A DNA stretch of 64,000 nucleotides from Paraburkholderia saeva (GTDB lineage: Bacteria; Pseudomonadota; Gammaproteobacteria; Burkholderiales; Burkholderiaceae). The number at the start of each line of letters is the position of its first letter. The stretch's first letter is position 1. The stretch is taken from the NCBI RefSeq assembly GCF_907164555.1, contig NZ_CAJQZC010000002.1, positions 744,001-808,000 on the forward strand. The letters are read 5' to 3'. This document shows positions 29,393-38,678 of the stretch, piece by piece. A model generated the notes under the pieces. That model did no database searches, was not told where the DNA came from, and saw only the letters and a list, made by a program, of their open reading frames with translations. Made by a program: the position numbers and the translations under genes.

Positions 29393-30025
29393 TCAGGGAA
29401 TGTTCAGATACTTGTGGGTCTGCATCGACAGGCGCCATTGCGGATGGCGCTTGCACCAGTCGATCGCGAGCTTCGTGTTGACATCGCGCGACGGACCGTC
29501 CATCGGCTGCACGAGGAAATAGTCAAAGTCGAGCTTCGCGTAATCGGCGAGGCGCTGGTTGTCCTGCGGCACGACAACCTTCAGCTCGTTGCCCTTCGTG
29601 ACGACGAGCGGCGCGTCGGCTTTCGGGCTCACGCAGATCCAGTCGATGGTCTCGAGCACGGGCAGCGAGCCGTTCGTTTCGATCGCGATGACGAAGCCGG
29701 CGGCGTGCAGCGCATCGACGAACGGCGGGTCGATCTGCAACATCGGTTCGCCGCCGGTACAGACGACAAAGCGCTCGCCTTCGCCTTCCGGCCACAGCGA
29801 CGCGATCATCGCGACCAGTTCGTCCGCAGTGCGGAATTTGCCGCCGTTCTCGCCGTCGGTGCCGACGAAATCCGTATCGCAGAACCGGCACACGGCGTCG
29901 GCGCGATCTTCCTCGCGGCCCGACCAGAGGTTGCAGCCGGCGAAGCGGCAAAACACGGCCGGGCGCCCGGCATTCGCACCTTCGCCCTGCAATGTGTAGA
30001 AGATTTCCTTGACCGCGTACGTCAT
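29393..30025 (-). CDS. queE: 7-carboxy-7-deazaguanine synthase (radical SAM)
   Basis: This 210-residue enzyme makes 7-carboxy-7-deazaguanine, the ring-contraction step of queuosine synthesis. The cluster motif is C-x14-C-x2-C (Cys in RFAGC, then 14 residues, then CRFC) instead of the common CxxxCxxC, the variant described for Burkholderia multivorans QueE. The GGEP motif (VCTGGEPML) binds SAM. The start MTYAVKEIFYTLQGEG is the family N-terminus, so the 215-codon upstream extension is rejected. Confidence 0.94.
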   Translation of the reverse strand: MTYAVKEIFYTLQGEGANAGRPAVFCRFAGCNLWSGREEDRADAVCRFCDTDFVGTDGENGGKFRTADELVAMIASLWPEGEGERFVVCTGGEPMLQIDPPFVDALHAAGFVIAIETNGSLPVLETIDWICVSPKADAPLVVTKGNELKVVVPQDNQRLADYAKLDFDYFLVQPMDGPSRDVNTKLAIDWCKRHPQWRLSMQTHKYLNIP

Positions 30026-30087
30026 GCTGCTTTCTGCCTGAATATCCTGAAGATGTTGACCATCCGCGCCGCGTTGCGTTGCGGCGG

Positions 30088-30819
30088 TTAAACCGGTTCC
30101 GTCACTTTCTCGCCGGCAAGATACGCCTCGTAGCCGCGCTTGCGCAGCTTGCAGGCCGGGCACTCGCCGCAACCGAAACCCCACTTGTGCAGCTCGGCAC
30201 GCTCGCCGACGTAGCACGTGTGCGTCTCGACGCGGATCAGCTCGACAAGCGCCTCGCCGCCCAGTTCCAGCGCGAGCCGCCACGTGTCGGCCTTGTCGAG
30301 CCACATCAGCGGCGTTTCGAGCAGGAAGCGGCTGTCCATGCCGAGATTCAGCGCGACCTGCAGCGCCTTCATCGTATCGTCGCGGCAATCGGGGTAGCCC
30401 GAAAAATCCGTCTCGCACATGCCGCCCACCAGAACCTGCAATCCGCGACGGTATGCAATGGCCGCCGCGATCGTCATGAACATCAGGTTGCGGCCGGGCA
30501 CAAACGTATTCGGCAGGCCGCTTGCGGCGGCTTCGATCTGGATCTGGCGCGTCATGGCGGTATCGCTGATGGCGCCGAGTACGCCAAGGTCGATCATGTG
30601 ATCGTCGCCGAGGCGCGCGCCCCACTCGGGAAATTCGCGCGCGATCGCGCTGCGAAACCCCTCGCGGCATTCCAGTTCGACGCGGTGCCGCTGACCGTAA
30701 TCGAAGCCGAGCGTCTCGACCGTTTCGTATCGTTCAAGCGCCCACGCGAGGCAGGTGGCCGAATCCTGACCACCGGAGAAGAGCACGAGGGCGCTGTGTT
30801 TAGCGTCTGTCCGGGTCAC
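30088..30819 (-). CDS. queC: 7-cyano-7-deazaguanine synthase
   Basis: This 243-residue ATP-dependent enzyme converts the carboxy group to the nitrile of preQ0. It has the PP-loop [25 protein letters not shown], and a C-terminal zinc-site cluster [14 protein letters not shown]. The start is a GTG at 30817-30819 with GGAG 7 bases upstream, giving the usual [18 protein letters not shown]-terminus. It is the first gene of queC-queE-queD. Confidence 0.93.
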   Translation of the reverse strand: MTRTDAKHSALVLFSGGQDSATCLAWALERYETVETLGFDYGQRHRVELECREGFRSAIAREFPEWGARLGDDHMIDLGVLGAISDTAMTRQIQIEAAASGLPNTFVPGRNLMFMTIAAAIAYRRGLQVLVGGMCETDFSGYPDCRDDTMKALQVALNLGMDSRFLLETPLMWLDKADTWRLALELGGEALVELIRVETHTCYVGERAELHKWGFGCGECPACKLRKRGYEAYLAGEKVTEPV

Positions 30820-31119
30820 CGTGAAACTCCGTGATTGATGAGTGCCCGCGTCGCGCTGTGTAGTGTCGGCAACAGCAGCGTGGCGCATGATGGGCCTGGG
30901 CTGGGTCAATGTTGAGCCGGCGCCCGCTGGGGCCGGTCTCAGGCAGTATAGGCCGCGCCTTTCGCACGCAGCGTCGCTGGCGCTTATACCGCTCATTGCC
31001 TGCCGGTGACTTTTGCGTGCGTCACGCCGCCCGCGGCAGCCCCACAATCCAGCACGTTTCCGGGAACATCGACCGCCCGCCTGCCGGCACAAAACGCCAG
31101 GCCGCAGGGCGCCTGAAAC

Positions 31120-31155
31120 GAAAAAGGACTTGTCAATCGAACGTGGCAAGTCCTT
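31120..31155 (-). terminator. Second, distal minus-strand terminator after tRNA-Phe
   Basis: AAGGACTTG (31124-31132) pairs with CAAGTCCTT (31147-31155), and on the minus strand the stem is followed by TTTTTCGTTT. It lies about 100 bases beyond the tRNA-Phe terminator, so it either backs it up or ends a separate short transcript. Confidence 0.7.
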
Positions 31156-31245
31156 GAACTGGCGCGATTTTATCATGCGACGCCACATGCCGCTGACGGC
31201 GCCACTGGCCCCAAAGCCGTCCCGCCGATGTTGCACCGGGCACTA

Positions 31246-31288
31246 CAAAAACAGAAAGCCCCAGGAATCTTGCGATTATCCTGGGGCT
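31246..31288 (-). terminator. Terminator of tRNA-Phe
   Basis: A perfect 10-base stem AGCCCCAGGA (31257-31266) / TCCTGGGGCT (31279-31288) lies 6 bases past the tRNA 3' end in the direction of transcription and is followed on the minus strand by TTCTGTTTTT. Confidence 0.85.
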
Positions 31289-31294
31289 AAATTC

Positions 31295-31370
31295 TGGTGG
31301 CCTGGGTCGGAATCGAACCAACGACACGCGGATTTTCAATCCGCTGCTCTACCAACTGAGCTACCGGGCC
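31295..31370 (-). tRNA. tRNA-Phe (GAA)
   Basis: A 76-base cloverleaf on the minus strand begins GGCCCGGTAGCTCAG and ends with an encoded CCA. The anticodon stem GCGGA/TCCGC encloses TTGAAAA, giving anticodon GAA. The T-loop is TTCGATT with a GTTGG/CCGAC stem. The acceptor arms GGCCCGG and CCAGGCC give one C-A mismatch at the fifth pair, worth checking against the assembly. Confidence 0.93.
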
Positions 31371-31384
31371 AACGAAGAAGCGAA

Positions 31385-31413
31385 AGTATATCAAAGTGGG
31401 CCGCCCGCCTCAA
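31385..31413 (-). promoter_or_regulatory. tRNA-Phe promoter
   Basis: On the minus strand TTGAGG (31408-31413) and TATACT (31385-31390) are spaced by exactly 17 bases, 14 bases upstream of the tRNA 5' end. A sigma-70 promoter is the natural reading. Confidence 0.65.
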
Positions 31414-31453
31414 GCCCCTTGGTGAAATTTATCGGGATGGGCTGCAAGAAGCT

Positions 31454-32143
31454 TTATTCGCTCTTGTTCTTGCCAAGGTCGACGCCGAGCTGCTTCAGCT
31501 TGCGATACAGGTGGGTGCGTTCCAGCCCGGTCTTCTCCGCGACGCGCGTCATGCTGCCGTTTTCGCGCGCGAGGTGATATTCGAAGTAAGCGCGCTCGAA
31601 AGCGTCGCGCGCGTCGCGCAGCGGGATATCGAACGAAATCGACGCGGTCTGCGCCGGCAGCGCGCTGCCGATCATGCTGTCGCCGGAGAGCATCGGCAGC
31701 GCGGCCGCCGACGCCACCGCCGACACGCCCACGGGCAACACCGGCTTCATCGCCATGCCACCGGCGGCGGGCGCCGCGTTGCCGCGCGCAAGACCCTGCT
31801 CGACGGCCTTCAGCAGCTTCTGCAATGCGATCGGCTTCTCGAGAAAATTGAGCGCGCCGATGCGGGTTGCTTCGACTGCGGTGTCGATCGTCGCGTGACC
31901 GGACATCATGATCACCGGCATCGTCAGTTGCCCTTGCGCGGCCCACTCTTTCAACAACGTGACGCCATCGGTGTCCGGCATCCAGATGTCGAGCAGCACG
32001 AGATCCGGCGCCTGACGCAGACGGAAATCGCGCGCTTCCTGCGCGTTTTCCGCCGCCTCCACGACGTGCCCTTCGTCGCTCAGGATCTCCGAGAGCAATT
32101 CCCGGATGCCCATTTCATCATCTACCACCAGGATGGTTGCCAT
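31454..32143 (-). CDS. NtrX-like response regulator lacking the AAA+ domain
   Basis: This 229-residue protein has a receiver domain (DDEMGIRELL, phospho-acceptor Asp in LVLLDIWMPDTDG about residue 53, MMSGHAT, EKPI) and a C-terminal Fis-type HTH (VAEKTGLERTHLYRKLKQLGVDL). Between them is only an Ala/Pro/Met-rich linker of about 70 residues; classical NtrX carries a sigma-54-activating AAA+ domain there. It cannot therefore be a canonical sigma-54 activator. It starts immediately after the stop of its kinase gene and is coupled to it. Confidence 0.85.
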   Translation of the reverse strand: MATILVVDDEMGIRELLSEILSDEGHVVEAAENAQEARDFRLRQAPDLVLLDIWMPDTDGVTLLKEWAAQGQLTMPVIMMSGHATIDTAVEATRIGALNFLEKPIALQKLLKAVEQGLARGNAAPAAGGMAMKPVLPVGVSAVASAAALPMLSGDSMIGSALPAQTASISFDIPLRDARDAFERAYFEYHLARENGSMTRVAEKTGLERTHLYRKLKQLGVDLGKNKSE

Positions 32144-34567
32144 TTACGCTGCCCTTGTCTGCACGGTTGCTTTTGTCGTTCCCTGCAATGCGTCGCCATG
32201 CGTGCCGTGTGGCCCCGCTTCCGGCGCCGCCGCGTCGTCTGCCATTTGAAGGAAAAGGATCGAGATCTGCGCGCCCTCGATCACATCGCCCGCTTTCATA
32301 CGGTTGCGAATGTCGATTCGCGCGCCGTGTTCATCGACGATCTTCTTCACCATAGCAAGACCAAGACCTGTTCCTTTGGCCTTGGTGGTTACGTAAGGTT
32401 CGAAGGCGCGCGTGAGAATGCGCGCGGAGAAGCCTGCTCCGTTATCCGAGACGGTCAGACGTACCGCCACACGCGCTTTGCCTTCTGCATCGGGATCGCC
32501 ATATTCTACTGTCCGCGTCTCGAGCACCACATGGGGATGCTCGACGTCCGCCACAGCGTCCTGCGCGTTCTGCAACAGGTTGTGAATCACCTGACGCAGT
32601 TGCGTCGCATCGCCGCGAATCACCGGAAGATGCGCGCCGAGCTCCACCGCGATCGCGCTCTTGCCTTCTTCGATGCCGTACAGCGTGAGCACTTCGCTCA
32701 CGAGGTCGTTCAACTGCAGATTCGCGAGCACCGCCGGCGGCGTGCGCGCGTAATCGCGGAAGCTGTCGACCATCTGCTTCATCGCCGCGACCTGATTCAC
32801 GATCGTCGTCGCGCCTCGCTTGAGCACATCGGCGTCCGATGGCGTGAGCTTGTCGGCGAGCTTCATCTGCAGGCGCTCCGCGGAAAGCTGGATCGGCGTC
32901 AGCGGATTCTTGATCTCGTGTGCGAGCCGTCGTGCGACTTCGCCCCATGCGATCGAACGCTGCGCGGAGATCACGTCCGAAATGTCGTCGAACACGACGA
33001 CATAGCCGGACGTCTGCGCGTCCTGCGCATCGCCGTCGGTCGCGGCGACGAGACGGGCGCCGCGCACGAGCAGCGTCAGCGGTTCGGCTTCGCCCGTCAC
33101 CTGAACCGACACCTGCTGCTGCCAGTGTCCGCGATCGTCGTGCCCATCGCCACCCGCCGCCTCGCGATCGGCGAACGCCTTGCGCACCATCGCGCCGAAT
33201 TCGTCGAGCACGCCAATGTCGTCGAGCGGCGAGCCGAGCATCGGCTGGAACGGCTGGCGGAAGATGCGCTCCGCGCCGCGATTCGCTGTCGTCAACCGGA
33301 AGCGCCGGTCGAATACAAAAACGCCTGCGGTCAGGTTCGCGAGAATACTTTCCAGATACGCCTTCGAATGTTCAAGCGCGATGCGGTTGTTCTCGACCGC
33401 CGCGCGCGCCTCGGAAAGCTGGCGCGTCATCGCGTTGAACGACTGCGTGAGGAAGCCGAGTTCGTCGCGCGACTTGATTTCGCGCTTCGGCGTGTAGTCG
33501 CCTTCGGTCACTTCCTTCGTGCCCTGCGCGAGCAGGAACAGCGGCCGCGCGAGCTGGTTGCCGAGCGCGAGCGCCAGCATCATCGCAATAAACGTCGCGA
33601 GGAACAGCGCAAGCGTCAGCGTGCCGATGTACATCTTGCGCAGACCGGTGCGCCCGAGCGCCTTTTCCTGATATTCGCGATACGCGCGCTGCACGGCATC
33701 GGCGTTACGCGCGAGCGACGGCGAAACCGGCACCGTAAGTTGCAGGAAGCGTTCGGCCGGCTGCAGCAACGCCGCGTTCGAATCCGGAATGCGCTGCACG
33801 ACGCGCAGACGCAGCGCGCCCTTCGCGCCACGCTCATGTGGATCGCCATCCACTTCGCCTTCGATGGCGGCAAAACCGTGGCCGCGCGCCTGCTCGACCA
33901 TGAGCGGCGTCGGCAGATCGTTCGGCACGAGTGACGCGTAATTGCCCGACGCCTGCGCGACGACGTGCATGTCCGGCGTCGCGCCCGACATGCTGCGCAC
34001 CGGCTCGACGATGGTCGCCTCCTGCACGCCGAACTGGTCGCGCAGACGCAGCAGCGTGAGCGTCGTGCTCCCCGGTTCGGTGCTCGCAAGCTGCTCGGAC
34101 ATCAGACGGCCCTTCGTCTGCAGATCGGACAGCGAGGCATCGAGCATGCCGCGTCCCAGATTCAGCCCGGACGTCAGCGCCGTTTCGACGTTGACGTCGA
34201 ACCACGATTCAATGCTGCGCGACACGAACTGATACGACACGACGTAGATGATCCCACCCGGCACGACACCGACGAGCGCGAAGAAGAACGCGAGTTTTGC
34301 GAGCAGCCGCGTGCCGAACTTGCCCTTGCGCAATCGCGTGATGATCACGACGACCAGCACCGCGACGATCAGCATGAAGATCAGCGCGACCGCGACGTTC
34401 GCCGCGTACAGCCACTGATAGTAGCGATCGAAGAACTCGGTATTCGCGCTCGCGGCGGCGAGCAGCACAAGCAGCAGAACAGCGGTGACGGCGACCGTCG
34501 ACACCATCACGCGGACGATGAGTCCGGTGACGCTGGTGGTCGTGGCGCGGCGCACTTTATTTAGCAC
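32144..34567 (-). CDS. NtrY-like membrane sensor histidine kinase
   Basis: This 807-residue kinase has several N-terminal membrane segments, then a periplasmic region starting about residue 100 and a further membrane helix near 320. A HAMP domain follows (GNQLARPLFLLAQGTKEVTEGDY), then a PAS-like region (FDRRFRLTTANRGAERIF), HisKA with AHEIKNPLTPIQLSAERL, and HATPase with NLLQNAQDA, DNGAGF and GTGLGLAMVKKI. NtrY/NtrX pairs respond to nitrogen or redox state in other proteobacteria; the signal here is unknown. It overlaps the DUF4390 gene by 11 bases. Confidence 0.88.
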   Translation of the reverse strand: MLNKVRRATTTSVTGLIVRVMVSTVAVTAVLLLVLLAAASANTEFFDRYYQWLYAANVAVALIFMLIVAVLVVVIITRLRKGKFGTRLLAKLAFFFALVGVVPGGIIYVVSYQFVSRSIESWFDVNVETALTSGLNLGRGMLDASLSDLQTKGRLMSEQLASTEPGSTTLTLLRLRDQFGVQEATIVEPVRSMSGATPDMHVVAQASGNYASLVPNDLPTPLMVEQARGHGFAAIEGEVDGDPHERGAKGALRLRVVQRIPDSNAALLQPAERFLQLTVPVSPSLARNADAVQRAYREYQEKALGRTGLRKMYIGTLTLALFLATFIAMMLALALGNQLARPLFLLAQGTKEVTEGDYTPKREIKSRDELGFLTQSFNAMTRQLSEARAAVENNRIALEHSKAYLESILANLTAGVFVFDRRFRLTTANRGAERIFRQPFQPMLGSPLDDIGVLDEFGAMVRKAFADREAAGGDGHDDRGHWQQQVSVQVTGEAEPLTLLVRGARLVAATDGDAQDAQTSGYVVVFDDISDVISAQRSIAWGEVARRLAHEIKNPLTPIQLSAERLQMKLADKLTPSDADVLKRGATTIVNQVAAMKQMVDSFRDYARTPPAVLANLQLNDLVSEVLTLYGIEEGKSAIAVELGAHLPVIRGDATQLRQVIHNLLQNAQDAVADVEHPHVVLETRTVEYGDPDAEGKARVAVRLTVSDNGAGFSARILTRAFEPYVTTKAKGTGLGLAMVKKIVDEHGARIDIRNRMKAGDVIEGAQISILFLQMADDAAAPEAGPHGTHGDALQGTTKATVQTRAA

Positions 34568-35147
34568 GTTCAGTCACCGTGAAGGTAAAGCGCTTCCAGT
34601 CCGAAGCGAGGTTCCAGTCGCGGTTGTTGACCGCGTCGATCTGGAACGGCTTCGGCATCAGCGCGACGTCGAGCTGCATGCGCACCGACGCGTTATACGT
34701 CTCGCCGACATGCACTTCATTGCGGTCGATCACGTGCCACGACGTGACGTGCTTGATCACCGAGAGCGCGTCCTTCAATGTACTGAAGCCGAGTTGAAGA
34801 CCACCCGACGACACGCGATATTCACGCGTGAGCGGCTGGAACGACAGACGGATGCTTTGCGAAACGCTGACCGGCTGCTCGTCGAACCAGTACCAGCGCG
34901 GGCGACTCAATTCGAAATCGGTGGTGAAGTAGAGCGGGATGCCTTTGTTGACCGCGTCTTCGAGATTGCTGTTCAGGTCGAAGTCAAAACGCGCGTCGAG
35001 ATTCCAGCCATTGCCGTCGGCCTGCAATGATGCACGCTGCACGGCGATCGAGTCGGCGTACGCGGATCCGGCGGTGCCCAGCCAGACGGCCAGCGCAAAC
35101 CAGAGCACGGCCGCGAGCCGAAGCGGGAAGAAGCGTTTGATGGTCAC
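34557..35147 (-). CDS. DUF4390 secreted protein
   Basis: This 196-residue protein has a signal peptide (RLAAVLWFALAVWLGTAGSAYA, cleavage near residue 32) and a beta-rich body with DFDLNSNLEDAVNKGIPLYF and RPRWYWFDE, the DUF4390 signature. It starts at a GTG (35145-35147) that overlaps the rsmB stop as GTGA, and it overlaps ntrY downstream. The conserved position between rsmB and the kinase suggests it is periplasmic and may modulate the NtrY-like sensor; that is inference only. Confidence 0.83.
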   Translation of the reverse strand: MTIKRFFPLRLAAVLWFALAVWLGTAGSAYADSIAVQRASLQADGNGWNLDARFDFDLNSNLEDAVNKGIPLYFTTDFELSRPRWYWFDEQPVSVSQSIRLSFQPLTREYRVSSGGLQLGFSTLKDALSVIKHVTSWHVIDRNEVHVGETYNASVRMQLDVALMPKPFQIDAVNNRDWNLASDWKRFTFTVTERAK

Positions 35148-36559
35148 CGTTTCTGAAAGCGCGCGTAGAAAAATCCGTCGTGGTCTGAATTCGAGTCGGT
35201 GTCCTGCCCGGTACGCGGCGCGCCTGGCGAACTGGCCGGCGCGCGGGCGACCTTGGGCAACAGCTGCCCCGGCGCGTCCAATCGTACCGCATCTTGATGG
35301 ATGCCTCCAAACCACTGCGCCTGCAACTCGCCCTCTTCGGGGAAGATCGAGCACGTCACATAAAGCAGTTCGCCGCCGGGTTTGACGAGCGGCCAGAGCG
35401 CTTCGAGAATCCGCCGCTGCTCGGCGACCAGCGCGGGAATATCGCTCGCGCGACGCAGCCAGCGAATATCCGGATGACGCCGCACGATGCCCGACGCAGA
35501 ACACGGCACGTCGGCGAGGATCCGGTCGAAGGGCTGGCCGTCATGCCACTTCGCCGGATTGCCGGCGTCGCCGATGCGCACTTCGGCTTCGAGATTCAGG
35601 CGCTGAAGGTTTTCGCCGATGCGCCGCGCACGCGACGCGTCGCTTTCGAGCGCGATCAGTTCGATGTCGGCAAGTTCCAGCAGATGCCCGGTCTTGCCGC
35701 CTGGCGCGGCGCACGCGTCGAGCACGCGCATGCCGTCCGTCACGCCGAGAGACTGCGCGGCGAGCTGCGCGCCCGCGTCCTGCACGGAGACGACGCCATC
35801 ATCGAAACCCGGAATGCGGTCGACAGGCATCGGCGTATCAAGACGTACCGCATGCTCGCCGGCCGCACGCGCCGCGATGTGATGCTCGTCCAGCCCCTTT
35901 AGATAGTCGGCGACGGTTGAGCGGCGCGCATTCACGCGCAGCGTCAGCGGTCCCTGTTCCTTGCCGGAGGCGAGGATCGCCTCCCAGTTGTCCGGCCACG
36001 CGCTGCGAACGGCGTCGATCCACCACTGCGGATAGTTCCAGTGGGCGACGTCGTCGGCCTGCACCGTGGCAAGCAGGCCCTCGCGCTCGCGCAGGAAGCG
36101 GCGCAGAACCGCGTTGACGAGCCCCTTTGCGAACGCGAATTCGCGTCGTGCGCTGATTGCGTTGACGGCCTGATCGACCACGGTGAACTGGGTGTACGCG
36201 GCCGACGCTTCGTCATCGACAAGCAAGGCGAGCGCGCATGCAAGCACATGACCGACGTGCGGCGGCGGCGCCTTGCGCACGAGTTGCGCGATGAGCGCCT
36301 CGGCGGTGGCGAGACGGCGCATCGTGCGGTACGCGATGTCCTGCACCGCGCCGCGCGCTGCCGCGCCTTCGGGCGCGGAGACAAAAACGCTTTGCAATGC
36401 CGCCGGCAGCGCCGCGCCGAGGCGCACAGCGCCGATGGCCTGCGCCGCGCAATCGAGCGCAAAGCCCAGCGACTCGGGCGCGAGATGCAACGTCGACAGA
36501 CGCGATTCTCGCGGGCGCGGGGATTTTGAAACGGATCGCTCGGAAGGCTTGGCAGTCAT
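35144..36559 (-). CDS. rsmB: 16S rRNA (cytosine(967)-C5)-methyltransferase
   Basis: This 471-residue protein has an N-terminal NusB-like RNA-binding domain (about residues 25-165) and a Rossmann methyltransferase with VLDACAAPGGKTGHLLEL. It has the two catalytic cysteines in ADVPCSASG and LYVTCSIFPEEGE, as in RsmB, which methylates C967 of 16S rRNA. Between residues 425 and 460 a short low-complexity stretch (PASSPGAPRTGQD) precedes the terminal RFQKR. Confidence 0.93.
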   Translation of the reverse strand: MTAKPSERSVSKSPRPRESRLSTLHLAPESLGFALDCAAQAIGAVRLGAALPAALQSVFVSAPEGAAARGAVQDIAYRTMRRLATAEALIAQLVRKAPPPHVGHVLACALALLVDDEASAAYTQFTVVDQAVNAISARREFAFAKGLVNAVLRRFLREREGLLATVQADDVAHWNYPQWWIDAVRSAWPDNWEAILASGKEQGPLTLRVNARRSTVADYLKGLDEHHIAARAAGEHAVRLDTPMPVDRIPGFDDGVVSVQDAGAQLAAQSLGVTDGMRVLDACAAPGGKTGHLLELADIELIALESDASRARRIGENLQRLNLEAEVRIGDAGNPAKWHDGQPFDRILADVPCSASGIVRRHPDIRWLRRASDIPALVAEQRRILEALWPLVKPGGELLYVTCSIFPEEGELQAQWFGGIHQDAVRLDAPGQLLPKVARAPASSPGAPRTGQDTDSNSDHDGFFYARFQKR

Positions 36560-36905
36560 GGATCAGACAGAGGCGGGCCACGCGGGCGGCGTGGCGCAAA
36601 AGAGACATTGTAGCGTGGCGCGCCGCCGGGCCGGGGCCGGACCCATGGTGTGGGTGTGGTCTGAGTGGGTTTGGAAGTTCCCTGGGGTGGGGGCGAGCTG
36701 ACAGGAGGACCGCTTGGTTACGTCGAGGTTTTTGGCTGGGCGGTTGGGTTTGCGATTGAGCTTTTGGCCGCGCCCGCCGTTACGCCTGCGGGGAAACAAA
36801 AAGGGCGAGCCTGCTGGCTCGCCCTTCGGGCTGCGGAACGCGAATGCCTTCCTGCGCGTATTTGTCTTCGGTTCATTTCATCCGGAGAAGCACCTTCGCG
36901 TTATC
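36560..36905. other. 346-base intergenic region upstream of rsmB
   Basis: Nearest rsmB the region is GC-rich with G/T-rich repeats (36630-36720). It also holds the htpX terminator (36796-36826). No gene is supported; small frames lack coding character. Confidence 0.5.
36796..36826 (-). terminator. Terminator of htpX
   Basis: A 10-base stem AAGGGCGAGC (36801-36810) / GCTCGCCCTT (36817-36826) with a 6-base loop is followed on the minus strand by TTTTTGTTT. Confidence 0.8.
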
Positions 36906-37763
36906 TCATTCGAAGCGCCCGGTGCGCGCCATCTCCATCAGGCGCGCGACGCGTTCCTCTGTGGCCGGGTGCGTCGAAAACAGGTTCGCAATGCCGCCGC
37001 CGGCGAGCGGGTTCATGATCATCATCTGCGCCGTTGCCGGATGAGCCTCGGCGGTTGCAAACGGAATTCCGCTCGCATAGCGATGAATCTTGTCGAGCGC
37101 CGACGCCAGCGCCTGCGGGTCGCCCGAAATCTGCGCACCGCCACGATCCGCTTCGAACTCGCGCGCACGCGAAATTGCCATCTGGATCAGCGCGCCCGCA
37201 ATCGGCGCCAGAATCGCCACGGCAATGCTGGCAACCGGATTCGACGCGCGACCGTTCTCGTCGCGCCCGCCAAAGAACATCGCGAAGTTCGCCAGCGCCG
37301 AAATCGCGCCCGCCATGGTCGCCGACACCGTCGAAATCAGGATGTCGCGGTGCTTCACGTGTGCCAGTTCATGCGCCATCACGCCGCGCATTTCGCGCTC
37401 CGACAACACCCGCAGGATGCCCGTCGTTGCCGCGACAGCCGCGTGCTCAGGATTGCGGCCCGTCGCGAAGGCGTTCGGCGCGTCTTCGTTGATCAGGTAC
37501 ACCTTGGGCATCGGCAGATTGGCGCGCGTGGCGAGTTCGCGGACCATCCGGTAAAACTGCGGCGCGCTGGTTTCGTCGACTTCCTGCGCGTTGTACATGC
37601 GCAGCACCATCTTGTCCGAGAACCAGTACGAGAAGAAATTCATGCCGATGGCGATCAGGAACGCGAGCATCATGCCCCGCGAGCCGCCGATCATGCCGCC
37701 AATCACGATGAAAAGGGCCGTAATCGCGGCCATCAGCATCGCGGTTTTCACCCAGTTAAACAT
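36906..37763 (-). CDS. htpX: Membrane zinc metalloprotease HtpX
   Basis: This 285-residue M48B protease of the inner membrane degrades misfolded membrane proteins with FtsH. Two N-terminal membrane helices (residues about 8-50), the zinc motif [13 protein letters not shown], two further hydrophobic segments and the third ligand in [13 protein letters not shown] are present. The length matches HtpX (about 285-293). Its own terminator lies downstream. In many bacteria it is envelope-stress controlled, but no such promoter was identified. Confidence 0.95.
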   Translation of the reverse strand: MFNWVKTAMLMAAITALFIVIGGMIGGSRGMMLAFLIAIGMNFFSYWFSDKMVLRMYNAQEVDETSAPQFYRMVRELATRANLPMPKVYLINEDAPNAFATGRNPEHAAVAATTGILRVLSEREMRGVMAHELAHVKHRDILISTVSATMAGAISALANFAMFFGGRDENGRASNPVASIAVAILAPIAGALIQMAISRAREFEADRGGAQISGDPQALASALDKIHRYASGIPFATAEAHPATAQMMIMNPLAGGGIANLFSTHPATEERVARLMEMARTGRFE

Positions 37764-37865
37764 TTCCTGTACTCCTTGCCCGAATGCGGTTCACCTATGA
37801 AGCCGCCCAATGCGGCGGCTGATTGTAAGCGATTTGTTAGATATGGGCGCGCGAGGAAAATTCAA

Positions 37866-38519
37866 TCAGCGTGATGCGGTGGCGAGTTTGATGCCGAGAC
37901 CGACGAACGCGCTACCCACGCCGCGGTCGAGCCACTTTTTCACGCCGGGCTTTCCGGAGAAACGCTGCGTCACGCTGCCAGCGATCCACGCGACGAAGCT
38001 GTTCCAGACCATGCTCATCAAGACGAACACCACGCCAAGCGCCAGGAACGCCAGGGTTTTGTGCTCGCTATCGGCAGTAACGAACTGCGGAAAGAACGAT
38101 ACGAAGAACAGCACGACCTTCGGGTTCAGGACGTTTGTCCAGAAACCCTGCAGGAAAAGCTGACGCAGCGATTTCGGCGCGCCGGGCGCGCGCGACGGGA
38201 CGCTCGTCGCCACATTGGGCACCTCTGCCGCCGGCTTCGCGAGGATCAGGCGTACCCCGAGATAGATCAGATAGATCGCGCCGACGAACTTGATGACGGT
38301 GAACGCCGTGGCCGACGCGGCCAGCAGCGCGGTCAGACCGAACGCGCAGGCCAGCGAATGCACGCAGCACCCGGCCGATATGCCAAGCGCAGACATCAGC
38401 CCCGCGCCGCGCCCCTGCGCAACGCTGCGCCCGACGATATAAGCCGTGTCCGGACCAGGCGTGACGTTCAGCAGAAAAACGGCGACGACGAAAAAAGCGA
38501 AATGGGTGATGGCAAACAT
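37866..38519 (-). CDS. LysE-family amino-acid/metabolite exporter
   Basis: This 217-residue inner-membrane protein has six hydrophobic segments and the hallmark LNVTPGPDTAYIVGRS near the N-terminus, followed by ALGISAGCCVHSLACAFGL. RhtB/LysE exporters remove excess amino acids or related compounds; the substrate cannot be told. The C-terminus (SGKPGVKKWLDRGVGSAFVGLGIKLA) is typical. It lies between htpX and fmt on the same strand, with gaps of 100 to 160 bases. Confidence 0.87.
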   Translation of the reverse strand: MFAITHFAFFVVAVFLLNVTPGPDTAYIVGRSVAQGRGAGLMSALGISAGCCVHSLACAFGLTALLAASATAFTVIKFVGAIYLIYLGVRLILAKPAAEVPNVATSVPSRAPGAPKSLRQLFLQGFWTNVLNPKVVLFFVSFFPQFVTADSEHKTLAFLALGVVFVLMSMVWNSFVAWIAGSVTQRFSGKPGVKKWLDRGVGSAFVGLGIKLATASR

Positions 38520-38678
38520 TGAAACCTCGGGCGCGTGGGGAATGCACGAACGATTCTAACGCGCCGCGAGGAGGCGGCGCGATCTGGCCGAACGGCATAG
38601 GGTGCGACGACTTCGATCGCCTTACGATCCTGCTTGAAAGACGGAAAACCGGGGCGCGAGCGCTGGCAGGCGCTTCTA

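Larger units (their letters stand above)
30820..31294. other. 475-base region between queC and tRNA-Phe
   Basis: It holds a TATACT -10-like hexamer for queC on the minus strand (30945-30950), followed further right by two minus-strand terminators (31120-31155 and 31246-31288). No protein gene is convincing. No preQ1 riboswitch motif was recognised in the queC leader. Confidence 0.5.

Noticed and set aside
30820..31100. preQ1 riboswitch ahead of queC
   Set aside because: No preQ1-I or preQ1-II core motif was found in the leader; position alone is not evidence.
31013..33934. 973-codon plus-strand open frame
   Set aside because: It runs antisense through tRNA-Phe and the NtrX/NtrY-like genes, is Arg/His-rich without family motifs, and is explained by GC-rich third positions of the minus-strand genes.
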